From: Ficedula albicollis
Taxonomy: Eukaryota; Chordata; Aves; Passeriformes; Muscicapidae
DNA length: 64,000 nucleotides
Assembly: GCF_000247815.1 (NCBI RefSeq)
Contig: NC_021678.1
Span: forward strand, 30,105,749-30,169,748
Reading direction: 5' to 3'
A model generated the notes under the pieces. That model was not told where the DNA came from and did not search any database. It was given only the letters and a program-made list of their open reading frames with translations. How positions within the stretch are numbered: the first letter of the stretch is position 1; every line of letters begins with the position of its first letter. Made by a program: the position numbers and the translations under genes. Shown piece after piece: positions 36,501 to 51,500 of the stretch.

Positions 36501-39500
36501 TGATGGAGAGGAAATGATGAACGTAGGCACTGGTGCTGCACTTTGTTATAAAGCAAACAGAACAAAATGCTGAGAGTGCAAAGTCAAATGTGCACTGGAC
36601 ATCAGCTCTCTGTCCCCAAATTCTGCCAGTCAAACCAATTTATGCTTATGTTACTTTATACTAGTAGGGCTGTGACAAAAACAATTCAAGGGCAAGAGAA
36701 TTTCAGAATCAAAGCTACCCATAACAATCCATAAAGGTTTGCCTTTGTATTGCAACTCGTTCATTTAACACTTCATATTCTTAAAAGAAACAGCATCTTT
36801 GAACATTATACTTGAGAAAGGCCTCTAAATCACTGCAAAACAACTCAATACTGTCTCAAAGTTTTCTGTGTTCCTGTTAAGTCACTCATAGAAGTTATTT
36901 AACCCTGACAGAAAATAACTTCTCTCCAGAAGCTAATTTCAGCAAACATCACATTTTCCCCACAGTGAACTTTCAAAGCAAAGTGAAAACCTGCATTTTT
37001 TTTTCTTTTTTTGGAATCTGAAAAATAGTTTAAAGTGATCAATTCCATATTTTTATTCACCAGGTTTCTGCCACTAAATCCAACCAGAGTTGTTCCAGCC
37101 TGAGGGAGCAGAAAGCTGCCAAAACAAGAAGAAATCAAGTAGAGCAACTTGATTTCTTCAACTTGAGCAGATACTTCACCAAGTGTAGAAAATTCATATT
37201 CACTTTGTCTCATGTTCTTCTGCAACAAAATGACAAAAATCCTTTTGAATCCTGGATCAAAACTTTTTCATTCAGAACCTTTCACATCAAGTCTTGTATT
37301 TTCAATTAGCTTTATAAATTGCTTTCATGATATTGCAAATATGTTCCTGCTCAAATATGAAAGTGTCTTCAATATCACAGAAAAAAATGCTTGATTGTAA
37401 GGTAATGCTGCAATCAGACACATGGGAACCAAATTCTCACGGGGAGTCCCATCCATCTCCAAAGTTACTTACACAATTTCTCTGAGTGCCAACATATTCT
37501 AAGTGGAAGGGACAAAACCAGACAGGACAGTTGTGTCAAGCAAGCTGGTGGTACTGATTCCAAGTTTTTGGAAGGCTGCAATGTTTGATGTAGGACAAAA
37601 AAGACCCTTGCAAATTAATTTTAACTTAAAATTTAAAAAATCAATTCCTGCTTCAGCAGGGCAGAAACCTGCCTGTCTGCACAACCCTGAATATTAATTA
37701 AAGTGACTGCTGAAAGGGCAAAACAGCTACTAACAAGATTATTTGGACTAGGTGGAATTTAACCAATTGATGGATTAGTTCCGACTTTGCCACCTGCTAG
37801 ACAATTATCTGCAGAGCATCCCAATCAATGCTGCAAACACAAGTCGATAGTGCAGGAATCTGCTGAAAACCACGCCTGCAGCTGAAGGCAGAGCACAAAG
37901 AAAAACAGCTTGCTTACACCTATCACTCTAAGTTTTCAAATCACCCATTGTTGTGCAAACCAGTGATGTATCTTCCTCTCCCCGAGTTTACAAAGAGAAG
38001 CTGCAAAGCACAGGAAATTTGGGAGCTGGCCACTTTCCATCAGAAGAGTTTTCACAAGAACTGGGGAGGTGGAAAGAAGGGGGTGAAAATAATAGAAGTT
38101 TTTCCCTTGACCTCAATGAGGCCATACCTCATTCTCAGCCCCTTGCTCTAGGCCCTTACCCGACAGAGCGTTCACTGCAGCTGTTTTTTGTTTACAGCAG
38201 GGCTGAAAAAGGAATTCTTCCTCATTAAAAAAGTTAGAAAGCAACTCTGTTAGTGTCAAATCCCTGGGAACACCAACCCTCGTTCAAGTAAGGTCCAGGA
38301 TAAAACTGGATGCTTTCCAACCAACCCTTCTCCCAAGAGCAAAACAATGACAAAGGAAATTCTTTAATATCCATGTGTGGCTACACTTCCATCTATACAT
38401 CTTTTGGGTATTTGCTGTGAGCAATAACCTTTTTGTCTTGTTACAGTTTGAAGGGAGAAAAATGTCCCAATGCAGGTGTTGTTCTAATAAGGTAATAAGT
38501 GGTTGCATAAAGTAAAATAAAAATCAGTGGCACGCTGTCCCTTATAAATAGAGTAACAAAAGGTAAGGAGCAAGGTAGAGTCAAACTTGGGAAGTGTCAA
38601 ACAGAAGGGAAGATCACTCAATTGAGCAGCTGGTCCTTTTTTCAATCCTCAGCAGCACTGCCCCATCCCCTCCACAACCTAGTGAGGGATCAGTGAGCCT
38701 CAGAGGGGTAACCCATTCACATTTGTCACAGTTTACAGGGGCTGATGTCTTTTGCATTATGTGTATCCTGAAGCCTTACAGTTTGTGTTTGGATCTCAAA
38801 AAAATCCCAAGAGAGGTAGAACCAAGGAATTTGTATCTCCCCAAAAGAACAGGCTGTTTGAAGGATTTCTGTGATGGGGAAGACAGAGTGATCATGTCCA
38901 ATTATGGCTTGACAGGGCACTAAGTGTCTCTAAAGTTAGAATTAAAAAACAACTTCAGGTATGGTTTTTAGTTTAATGGCTAACCAGGAAAAAAAATATG
39001 AACTCCTTTAGTAGAGTTGAAGTCTAAGCTAGTTGCATTAAATGAGCAGTGTGACCATGAAAAAGGACATATGAATAATACGGACAGCCAAGAGTCACTC
39101 ATAGATGATTCATAATATTTCTGACCAATAAAGATACAATCCAGTTGATTTTAGTTACCTGGCTAATTGGCAGACAGCTTCTGAAGGGACTGTTTCTGAA
39201 GAGCCACAAGCTCCAGCATTAGTAAGTTTTGTGGCTGAAAACAAGAGGTCTAATTCAGCAAGAATGGGAGAATTGCAACAGATGAGTTAAGCCTGTTTTT
39301 TGTCCATCATTTGCTTCTCACCCCAGAGGTGCTTGGAGCATGCACTTTGAGTGTGAGCAGACTGCATTCCCATCAACAATGTGACTTCCTTAAAAATAGA
39401 GCATGATTTATTTTACCAGTCTGTTCTGTACAAAAGGGTTTCCCAAACTACAGCACTCATTCTTCACTTATGAAGCATAACTGCACAAAATACAAGGGAA

Positions 39501-42500
39501 AGAATAATCTCTATTGTTCTTTATTTCTTCATTGCCTGCAGTTCTCTTTTTGTCATGGCAGAAGCAGAGTGATACACTCTCTAATGCTCACAGCCTTACA
39601 GCATTTAGACACCATCTAATAAATTCAGAAGTCGATCATACACCACATGAAAAAGGAGGAAACATCTTCACTTTCTTCCCCCCATAGACTAATTGCCTGA
39701 GCAAAAAGAGATGGGGAGGGAAAGAGAAAAAGACCAGTTTCCTAGAGCATACATCTGTTACCATTCCCCAAGCCTCTTCCTGGGAAAAAGCTTGATGAAA
39801 CATATTAGCATTACATCATGCTTCTAAAGTGGTAACAACCAAGCTCAGGAGAATTCAAGTACTAACTACTTATGTCTCTTTAATTATTAAATCCAGTTCA
39901 GTCAGCTGGACTGTGAATTAATTATCTTCAGATCCCAGCTGCAGTTGAACTATCCTCAGTAAAGCACTCAGTGTGGCACTAGCAAGCACGGAGTTGCTTC
40001 TCCAGTGCTGGTTTTGCAGTATCCACTTACAGATGTAATATGCAAAAGTTCTCACAAATTAACCCAAAAGGTCACAAATGCACCTGAGGAAGAGGTCTTT
40101 GGGAGCTCATGCCACCAAGATAATCACTGCATGCAACCTCATGAGTAGTGCAGTTACCTGCTAAGAGTGACAATGATTTTCCCCAAGCTGACAGCCACCT
40201 TTGTCTTTCAATATGGGAAGTCCTAGAATAAGTAAAGTCAGCTGTGCACTGACCCAGGTATGGGATGCAGGTATGTTGAGGAAAAACAAGTTAGATACAC
40301 ACATTTTGTTGTTCAATAGTTGCTTAAAAGCACAAACAGCTGTAGGATGGTGTAAGCATTGAGGAGGAAAATCAATGAAAAGATGAATGATGCACATTAG
40401 AGATTCACTGAATTAATTCATCTGGATCACAGTTCCTTTGAATGCAGCCTTTCAACTTCTCGACTGTAAACTGTTTTACAGGTTACCATAAACACTGGGA
40501 AAACATTTATTTTCTTTTTCCAGTTCTCCATTTTGAGCAAAAGCTTGTGTGAGCCTCAGAAACTATAAACTGTTTTACAGGTTACCATAAACCCTGGAAA
40601 ACATTTATTTTTTTTTTCCAGTTGTGCATTTTGAGCAAAAGCTTGTGTGAGCCTCAGAAGTGAAAGGAACTCTAAGAAACTGCTCAGCAGCTTGACACTT
40701 CATTTTTATTTGTCCAAGATACAGAGGGCAGGAAAGAATCAGCTCAATGTCAAGAGCTGCTTCTTATCCATGAAATTTCCAGAGCACTTCAGGTGCAGGG
40801 ATTATCTCTCCACCACCATACACTAATAATAAACTGTTCACTTGTGCTAGTTTTGGCTGGAAGAGTTCATTTTCTTCACAGCAGCTGGTATGGGGCTGTG
40901 TTTTGGATTTGTGCTGAAAACAGCATTGATAATAGATTTTTTCATTATTGCTGAGCAGTGCTCACGTGGAGTCAAGGCCTTTTCTGCTCCTCACCCCATC
41001 TCACAGTGAGCTGGGGGTGCACAAGGGGCTGGGAGGGGACACAGCCAGGACAGCTGACCCCAACTATGCCCAGGAACAGTCCAGACCATGAGGCATCATC
41101 TCTGCATGTAAAGCTGGGGGAAGAAGGAAGAGGGGACATTCAGAGAGATGGTGTTTGTCTTCCCAAGTGGCATGCCCAGGGACAGTCCAGACCATGAGGC
41201 ATCATCTCTGCATGTAAAGCTGGGGGAAGAAGGAAGAGGGGACATTCAGAGAGATGGTGTTTGTCTTCCCAAGTGGCTGCTAACTAATAGAGCCTGGCTG
41301 TCCCAGAGAAGGCTGAGCATCTGTCTGCTCATGGGAAGCTGCACATGAATTGCTTGTTTTGTTTTGCTTTTGGGTACAGCTTTAGCTGTACTTAGGAAAC
41401 TGTCTTTATCACAGCCAATGAGTTATCTCATTTTTAACTTCCAATTTTCTCCCTCATCCTATTGGGGGAAAGTGAGCAAGCAGCTGTGTGGGGCTGAGTT
41501 GCCAAGCTAGGCTTAAACTCCAACATCACTCTACAAAATATTGTTGCAAGGCAGGATGTATGTTTAATAAACCACTTATGCAAGATTATTTTGTTAAACT
41601 CACAACATTTTTACATCGCTAAGAGTTTCCATTTGCTTCTCACATCATGCTCTTCTAATTTTGGCTTGCTTTGGCTGCATGTATTGTATTTTGCTCATCT
41701 TTGTGGGAGAGTGCTTTTCAGGGCTATCTCTACATTATTCCAATGGCCTTCAAGATACTCTCTGCCTTCCTTTGTTTTCTTATAAACTGCTCCACAAACA
41801 GCTGAGAGATCTTCAAGTGTCTCTTAAAACCTGACACTAGAATTCTGGTTAAGCTTGCCAAGATTCCAGTGTTAACAACCCTGTTTTATTCAGGTAGGCA
41901 CGGATTTTTCCATGCCTCCGCCCCTTACACACTCTATTTATTTAGTTCTTTTATGCAGATTCCTGTACCTTTCACAATGGATTGTGACTCACTTCAAAAC
42001 CTCTCTCCTTTTCCTTCCCCCTCTCCACACCACAGCTGACAATATTTACTCAGTTTCTTTAGAACCTCTAAAGAGCATGAATTCTAATGTTTGAAGTTGG
42101 ATCACTTTTGATTAATTAAATATATATTATGGTGGTGCCAGCAGCATGACTATAATTAAAGCTGTATTGGTTTTTTTTTTTTTATTTTAAGCAAAAGCTC
42201 TGATTTTCAAGTGTTCCTTCACTCCTATATGTGCCTGCTCCCTCCCTCTCTTGCTCCATGTGTCTCCTCTCCCCCATCTGTGCTTGCTTCTGCACACACG
42301 CTCACCTGCCCGTTATGTCTCACACCTGCACTCCCAAGTGCTCCTGTTCTGTGCACAATCCTCCTCACCTGTCAGAAGGGCAGGAGGCCAAGGGTATCCC
42401 TTTGAAAAGCAACCCCCACCACCCACTTCCCTGGTCCCTCCCAGGGCAGATGTGCAAAGACAGAAGATGAAGCCATGCCATGGAGAAAGAGAAAGGGGTG

Positions 42501-45500
42501 AGTCTGAATGCATGGGCTAACCACACCATGAAGGCAAATTTAAGGTGCTTCAGCCCCTTGGACAGACAACATGCCCATCACCAAACAGGCACCTCCACAG
42601 GCAGTAGTTCTGTATCCTACTGAGCTAAAACATATTTGGCTGTTTGAGACATCACAAACACGAATACGAAACACTGAGATGTGCCATTTTTCAGCTGCAG
42701 TGACAGCCACGTTACTTGGAGGCTTTTTCCTTTCTGCAAGTGCTCCAAACAAATCAAGAACAAAGCACTGAACATGCAGTGCTGCCCTTTACTCAAAGCT
42801 CTTCCTTCTCCCAATACCGAACAGCTTCTCACAACCAACTACTGTGGCTTCTGCAAAATCCAAGCAAAAATCCAGCAGAAATCTTGAGGTTTAAAAGAAA
42901 CATTTTATAGAGACAGAGAAAACAGGTGGCTAATGAAAGCAAGCAGAAAATCCCTGAACATCCTTAGCATAATCCAAACACAACTACTGTAAGCACATGC
43001 TAGAAAACTTAGCTCTCCAAACACAGCTGTGACCTTGCGACACCATCCCGGTGAGAGGAAGCTCACGCAGCCTCACTCGAGCAGAAAGCTGTGCTGCTGT
43101 GGATGCACTTGGGGGCCAGAGCCTGCCTAATGTCTCAGGCCACTCAAGGGACACCAACAGTGTGAAACCAGGCCAATGATAACAGGTTTTTAAAGTAATT
43201 TTAAATACTGCTTCCCTAAACATGACTGAGCAATGCCTTTGTTGTCACATGGTCATGTATTTCAAAAACTGTTCTAAAAATCTTTCTGAACAGCACAATA
43301 CCATACGAAGACAAGCAGTTACAGAAAGGAAAGAATAATTAAGGCCTGAAGTTCACTGTTGTGATTTTGTAGTGATTGTAGTGATTGTGTGTTTGCAGTG
43401 ATTCGACTTTGGATAAGAGAACTTTATGGAATGAAAACCTTCAAGTGAACAGCTACTCTGACAGTCTGCACCAAGAGGGACCCATATTCTGGAAGAGGCA
43501 ACAACTAAATAATGACAAAACCCAAGAAATACTTGTTTGCAAATAATCAGCATTTCTTTGGCATTGTACATAAGCTACCTGTCAGATTGTCAGTCAATTA
43601 CAAAAAGTACTTTCAATATAATCTTTCAAAATGGGTCCCCCATTTGATACTGTAGTTTTGCAACACCTTTTATAGAGTCCACATATTTTTCAGGAATAAA
43701 ACCAGTCCTTCAAATTATATCACTAGAAAGACAGCCAATCCCTCCCAGTTCCAACCACTACAGATTCCACACAGGGATGCTGTAGCAAACTAAGCCCATG
43801 ATAAATTTAAAGCCTTGTCTTGAAAGGGGACATAGGTAAGACTGCATGAATAACTCCAAAGTTCTTTACAAATGCTTGTTGAAACAGCAAACTGTTATGG
43901 GTGAAATACAGAAGTTAACTAAATAGTATCTGGGGCTGGATGAGAGCTGGGAATTGAAATCAAGTCATCTAAGCTGGTGAGGTTTTTGCCCACTTGCAAT
44001 TTCCTATTTTCTCCCTTGACTACTCACCTCTTGTGCAAATGACTCTGCTTTCTTCCGCAAGTTCTTCTCCAGCTCAAAGTTTTCATGAAGCTCTTCATAC
44101 TCCTCTACTGCCAGCACAGACACTGTTTATAAGAATAAAACAAGATCAGAAGGAAAAGTGGAACAGATCAAAAGAAGAAGTACTGTTTGATTTACCCAGT
44201 TAAGCTGCTATTCCCTAGCACCAATCCTTGATTGACAGCATGACCTACTTTTACATTTCCATACACAGTCTTCTTTGCAGTATTTGTCCTAAACCTCACC
44301 ACATATATGCACAATTACTAATCTTCTGAATAGAGTAATACTCCTCCTCTTCAGACTCAAAATCTCCAGTAACAGGCATCAAGTATCACAGACCATATTT
44401 TGCCTCTCTTTGCCTCAAAAGAGCTTTGCTGAATCTATCAAAGATTATTCTTGAGGAATCCATATTTGTTTACCTGGTTTGGAGATCAGCTAAGTGGTAA
44501 TTCAGACAGTGTAATACACATCCCAGCATACCTGACTATCAAAGTGATGCTAACTTAAAAATGCAAATAAACAAAAACCACACACACACAGAAAATACCC
44601 AGCAAACAACCCACATACTTAGAAAGATTTAAGATAAATTCAGCAATTCTGACTGAAATGCACTGAGTGCACAGCTCCAACACAGTGCCACATAAGCACA
44701 GGATACAGGAGGTATTGAATATTTTGGTAGTTCATTTCATGCATACAAAAACACTTAATTTAAACTTGCTTTAATTAAACTTTAATTTAACTTGCTTTTA
44801 TTTAACTCTTCTTTCCAGGAAAACAGGCAAATGTGAAACTACCGTGTAATGTGTACTTTCTATGATGCTTAGAAAAATGTAAAAATTTCAGAAAGTTTTC
44901 ATCTGCCATACTATCCCATCTTGAAAAGCTTCAATCCAATGTGTTTAATCAACTGTTCTGAAGTTTAGTGTTGCAAGAGCCTTCAAGTACTGCCTTTCAT
45001 AGGTTTAGGAAATGCAGACACATGGAAGGGGAAAGACAGTAATAGATGGACACCTGGAGAAAGCTATCAGGATCTGCCCTACTATACCTCAGCCAGACCC
45101 ATTGTCTTCTACTTCAGGAAAATACTCAATGAGGCTTTTTACCAAACAATTTTTAATTTCTTAAGGCTTACTAAGCAACAAGAGGAAAGGGCAGAGTAAT
45201 CCAAGGCACTAAAAACTTTTTCCTCTCATCTCAACTTCCTTGGGATCAACTATTACTCGTGTAGAAACACTCAACTTCATTAAGCAACAGCTTTCCTTTT
45301 CTGAGCCATCTTTCCAGTAAAGGAAAATTTCTGATTTTCTTCCATAACCTGGAAATCTTATTTCTCACATTCTAGCACTCCTGCCTTTTTCTCATCATCC
45401 TCTGAACATAGAACAAGTTGCTTCTAAGACTTTCAACATTCAAAATTAGAAGCTGAACACCAACTAAAAGGAAGACTGGTGTTATGATTTAGGAAAGCAG

Positions 45501-48500
45501 GAGATTAAGGTTCAAACCCCAACTCTGTGAAGGACTGTGCCCCTGCCCTAGTTAGATACTTATGCCACACAGGAAAAGGTTTCCCTATTCTCACATAACA
45601 CCTGCTATTTACATTGTCACATTTTCCTGGAGTACAGAGTCTGGAACAGTGCATGAGTTCATGCAGTGCCTGCAGCAATGAGGTCGAGTGTCACTGTTCT
45701 GTAACCTGCTCTTGGTACTGCAGCAGAAAAGCTCTGCAGCTTCTGCAAAGGATGTAGCAAACTCTTAGAGAACCTGCTGAGACCACACACCTCTGTTACA
45801 CTTCTCCAGCAGTTTTTGTTGCTTATTAACTTCCGTTGTCAAAACAGCCTTTTCTTCTTTCAACTTATTTACCTAGAAAAGTATAAAGAACACATCAAAA
45901 CCAAGAGCATTTTGGTTAATGGCCTAAGGCATGCAGCACATACATAATGCAAGCAGTATTTTGCTGTCAGTAGCTCTGTTTCCTAGCTTGGGCTTGATGC
46001 TGGGGTTTCCAGTGGGATAGAAAGCATTTTCTCTTCCACCTTACAGATGTTATAACAGATGTCACAAATGGGTTATGAACTAAACCTCCCACTGCACCTT
46101 CCAGTCACAGCTGCAAATATATGATCTTTGGAACCTTTCAGGATCAGGTGCCATAGCACCTGGGGGGAAAGTTACTTGATTGTTTGCATTTTAATATAGT
46201 CAGACTCCTATTTTTTTTCCCTGGGCTCTGCTTATTGTCAAAGTGCTGTCAGCTATGTCTTTCAGAATGCATAGACAGGAAGAGCCACTAAATCCTGATT
46301 TGCATCAGTACATGGCTTATCCAGTTTGCAAGCAGGAATGAAACTCTGCTGGCCTGAAAAGCCAATTTGCTGGTCTAATTATCATGACACAGCACTGCTA
46401 ATGGCTAAACTTAAGGATATACTCAATGAAGTAGCACCAGTGATTAAATTATATGTCCTACAAAAGTATTTCTTACACATCTATGGGTCTAAGGAAATCC
46501 AAAAAACCCCTGCAGACTGTGATGGATGAGGGGCTGTCAGGAAGGGGAGGTGACAATATGTAATAGGGGCATTGGAACAGATCAAACGGGTAAGGAGATG
46601 TGCCAGCTACAGTGGCAGACTGGACTGTGATGCAGAGGGTCCCTTCCAGGAACATGCCCTAAGTGATCCATCACTGGCAGGACTGGAGATTAGACAGTAT
46701 TCAATTAACTTCACAACTGAGCATTTTTAGCAAAAGAAGCTACAGAAAGTCCCAACTCCACCTAGCATGGTCTCGCTTTCCATGGTACAATACATACTTC
46801 TTCAATTACTTCTGCAAGTTTGCACCTCAGGTTTTCCAGTTCAATGGCCAAAGTCTTCTTTTCCTCATGAGCAGATACGATTTGATCTCGCAGCTCTAAG
46901 TTTGAGGAAGGAAATGAAGAATATATTTTATTCGAGAAACAACAACAAAGGAAATGTCACAGCAATGCAAGTACAGTTGAGTATGAAACACCTAAACTAC
47001 GTATCAAGCATCAGTTCTAATCAAGGAACATCCTCAATAATTTATGAACTTTGCATAAGTGTCAAGTAACAGATCTATAACTGGGCCACAGTTTCAGATT
47101 TACTCTATTGAGGTAAGCTCCTTGTTCAGTCCTGCTCTCTTTATTTGCATTTTGAATGATTCATTTCCTGCTATAACGGGGCCAATCCTGCCACCACAGA
47201 AGGTCCTCAGTCCTGCTCTTGAGACTGTCAGATCACAGACAGTCTGGTAGGGAAGCAGCAGAAAGCAATTTTTAAGAAGCATCCTTTATAACAAATTAAT
47301 GCACTTCAATTCTTTTTGGATAGTGAGTTCTTGTCACAAGGGAAATAAACAAAACAACAGGCAGTTAATACTTGGGAGGTTTTCACAGAAGAAATTGTCC
47401 TGAACAGCTGCCAATTTATAGTCTTTGTAACATTATGTGAACAGAGTCAGAATATAACCTTTACTGATGGAAGAGCTAATGCTTGTAATTTTCCCCTCAG
47501 AATTTTTGTTCCTTAATTATTAAAATATGAAATAAATTAAATTCACAATGGAATAAAACATTTGATTATAATCACTTCTTAACAGGAGATCAGTTTGCAT
47601 ACATAATATATCAAGGTTTAGGTTAACATAAAATCACCACAAAAATCAAAATTTATTGATATATATTAGCTTTCAGTAAGTGCTCTCATTCCCCACCTGC
47701 TTCCAGTATTTCACAGCACTGCTGTTCATTGAATACAGCCTCGAGTTGAGAAAATTGTGGCTAATCAATTGCAGATGATGATGACATGCTGGATGTCATT
47801 CTGTTTGGTCTCACATCTTAAAAATGTCCATTCTACACTAGCATCCCCCCTCCCAGACCTGGACCCTTAGATTTTACTGTCCTCTAAATTAACAGCATAC
47901 ACTTTCTAACGTAAATTAAAAGACTTGTTTGCCCAGAAGATTCTTGATACACATTGTACACATTATCCATTGCACTTGATACACATTGACCATTTTATGG
48001 ATTTGTGCTCTCCAGAGAAATTAATGGGGGAAAAAATTCCCACTGAAATTTATGGGACTTGGATTAATTCTGGTTTAACAATACACATATCAACCTCACT
48101 ATGCAGAGAAGAAAGCATATCCACATAGCAGAGAGTGCCTCAGGTTTTACATCCATATTTGTATATTCTTACAGAAAAATGGTGGGAGGGAAGAAATCAT
48201 TCCAAGAAACATCCAATACTTTCTTGAATGGTGAGAAGGCTAAAGGACTTAGAAGATCTCCAAAATTCCACTTTTCGTGTTTTAATGACTTGTTCATCAA
48301 GACAGAAAGCAGATACATCAAAACCTTTCTTCAATATTGCTCTAATTGGACCCTGCTACCCAATGCTCCCATCTGGTCTGCAGCCAGTGTTTGCTCTCTA
48401 AATGTATTCTTGACACCTTTCTCCAGTAAAGGCAGGAGGTGTTCCAAAGCCTTATTTCCCATTCAGATGGGTTGCATGGTGTGCATCACACCATTTGCTG

Positions 48501-51500
48501 CCTTTTCCTACAGCTAGAGGATGGAAAGCTGATTGTAGAAGGATACCAGGACACCTTATTTCTTCAGTGGGATTGTTTCACAAGCATTTTTACAACATTC
48601 ATCATTTGTCCTCAGTGATACTTTGTACCACTTCAGCTGCAGCGTTCAAAAAAACAATTCACAACCTCATAGTGACAGCTCAAAAAAGTTGTACTTAAAC
48701 ATCATTTGCTGCTCAAAAGTAAAAGCCTTTTCAAAAAGAAATTAAGCACTTAATCTCTCTCGTCACAAAATCCAGGATGTGGGCATTCCCCTTTTTTGGA
48801 TACTACGACACTACAATTAGAAAATCACGACTTCATCACAGGGATGAGAAATAAGGCTGATTTTGGACAGTGGAAATACTAACTGCCTTTCAAAAAAAAC
48901 AACCAGAAATTTCTGGGGGAAAAAAAAAAACCCCACAGATCTGTCTTCTCAATACATTTCCATGTTCTCCAGTTCTGCTGTTTTACCCAGTCAACAGTCA
49001 CTCTATAGGCTGCTTGTTTGGTAATAGCTCTGGAACTTCATGAATGAAGTTTGTGCATACAAAGTTACATAATGGAAACAGAAATGGAGAGTTTTGTCTG
49101 ATAAGCTCTGAAATAATGACATTGCAGTTGAAGGTGACCTTGTCCTTCTGCTTTCCTTTTATTTTGTTAAGGGTTTTAGGGAATGGTTCTTCTGATCCAG
49201 TAGCATTGACTACTCTTAGCTGGGCAGATCTTATTTTCCTATTGCATTTACCTTCCTCTGCAGGCTGTGGATCCCCCACCATCTATGCTACACACCATGT
49301 TCTTAGTGATTTCTGGAAATCATTCGATTCTGACCACTCCCAGAAACATGACTTGGAACAAGACCAGTCTCTGCTCCAAACCCACACTGCTGTTCTTCAG
49401 ACAACTTCTGCCTTGCATGCTGCTGCAGGATCAGCAATAGTGCTCACCTTTTATTTGCTGCTGACAGTGCACAGAATTGCATGATCCTGAGGTAGCTTCT
49501 GTATCTGTGGACGATTCATCCTCATCAATGTTAATCTCTTCAGTGATAATTTCTGGGCCCAGTTTGGCCATACAAAGCATACTAATTCTTTTCAAGGTTT
49601 TATTTTCTTTGTTCAGCTGAAAGATGAGAAGTACAAACAGTAAGAAGTTGGTTAGTCTGTCTTTAAGCTGCTGGGCAAGAAAAAAAATTCAACTGTTTCT
49701 TGTCCTTTGTCATTAAAAGACCTATCAAACAAAGAAGACAAAGTAACATTAGATTAAGTTCCATTCAAGATTAGAATGGTCTGAAGATGGGCTGCTTGTA
49801 CACTTTTTCTCTGAGAGACTTGAATTCAACATCATGCTTTATCCATGCCCTTTTTTCCTCTCGAGTACTTCTGTTTATTAAATACTGTGTAGGTTTAAAT
49901 CAATCAAATCAACTATCAAGCTGACTTAATGCTACACATGCTTTGTGACAGCTGCTTCAGCTCCTCACCTTTAAACATGTACCAGGAGTCCCAGCTGAAT
50001 GACCTGAAGAAGAGTTTGTGCCCTTGAAAGCTCATCTGGTTTTCCAAGTTGGACCAATTGGTTAAATAAAAAATCTTACTTTCTCCTATGCCCTACTTTG
50101 CTTGTACAGTACAAATACTGCCACTACTACATTCCTAGTCACAACAGAATTATCTCAAAATTCCTTTGAGTTATTACTGTAGAGTCAACACATATCAGAT
50201 GAAAGCCATCTCATGAAACAATTCTTTATGGGTCAGACCACAAGCCAGATACCACTTTGGGCTGGATGCTTAAACACATGACTGGTTGGTGGATAGTACA
50301 GAAGAGATTCTACAAGGCATCCCTGTTTTGAACAGGAGTTACTGCAAATGATCAATTATTATCATTTATTTCACTGTCCTGCATCCAGACACCCCACAGC
50401 AGCATTTCTGAGTGCAGCACAGCCCAGGGGTGTTCAGGTAAATGTCAGGGTGACTGCCCTCCCACCAGCCTGTGCTCAGGTTTAAGAATGAAACTCAATT
50501 TTCCACTAATGCCACACCATATGCCAAAGTCAACACGACCTTCAGAAGTCCAATATGTATCTTCAAAGAAAACATACACTGTACAGTTCATCTGACCCTG
50601 AATTTTTACCTAAGCAATCTCTGATTCCCCTTATCCTCAGCCCTTCAACTATGGGAGATTTATTCAAGAATTGCTTATCTTGTTCCCAAAAAATGAAAAT
50701 GAGCAAGAGAGGAGAGTGGTGTGAAGAACCCTGATGGTGCAGTCAGCTCACAGACAAACAGCCCCACAGAGCAAGGAGAGTCTTTGAACTGCCCTTGTAC
50801 GTGCATTACAGGGAAAGTGCAGAGAAGAAGACAAGTTGCATAAATGTGTTCATTTTCTTACTTATATGCTGATTGTCTATCTTATGAATTCTAATATAGT
50901 GTCATTATGCAAACAATTAAGTAAATACCTCCAGAAAGTACATTGCTAATGCATCTAAATTAAAGTGATTTCTTGCTGGTGTGATTTTTACCATATCTAA
51001 GGATGTACTTTGGGCAGGGAATGGGGAGGGAGGGAAAAAAAAAAAAAGAAAAAAAAAAGGCAGTCAGCATTGCTAATGAAATTTGGTTCAAAATTGCTGT
51101 AATCCATTTTCTGATGAAGTGGCTCAGATGCATTTTACACAACCAAAAATATATAAGAGAGATAAAAACATTCTTTAATAATAATGCACTTCTGATGAGA
51201 TGGAATATAGAAAATTACACACTTGCTAAATTCATCAGACTAGACGCAATCAACAGAGCAGTGGAGGTCACCTTTCCCCTGCCCTTGCTTTGCTTTCATA
51301 AACAATCACCTGAAATGTAATGCAGTGGTTGACTTTTTCCATTTGATTTAGACTCTGAAATGCTCATTATTGTTTTCACACAGAGGATTTTTAAAACTTA
51401 TTTTCCATTTAACCTAAATGAATATGAAAACTAGAGATCAGAATGCTGGTCCATGAAAATAGAAACTACATTAAAATGGATTTTTTTTTTTCTTTAAAGC

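Larger units (their letters stand above)
34999..44027. other. 9-kb SHTN1 intron between coding exons 8 and 9
   Basis: The largest intron but one in the window. It contains a purine-rich tract (35107-35190) and two tandem duplications (40463-40658, 41066-41277). Small open frames are numerous but unrecognised. Confidence 0.5.

Noticed and set aside
48101..48517. 138-codon open frame on the + strand
   Set aside because: Antisense within a SHTN1 intron, with no recognisable motif or paired splice sites.
49044..49484. 146-codon + strand open frame next to SHTN1 coding exon 5
   Set aside because: It is antisense to intron sequence and runs into the real minus-strand exon, whose reading is well supported. 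I regard it as a shadow.
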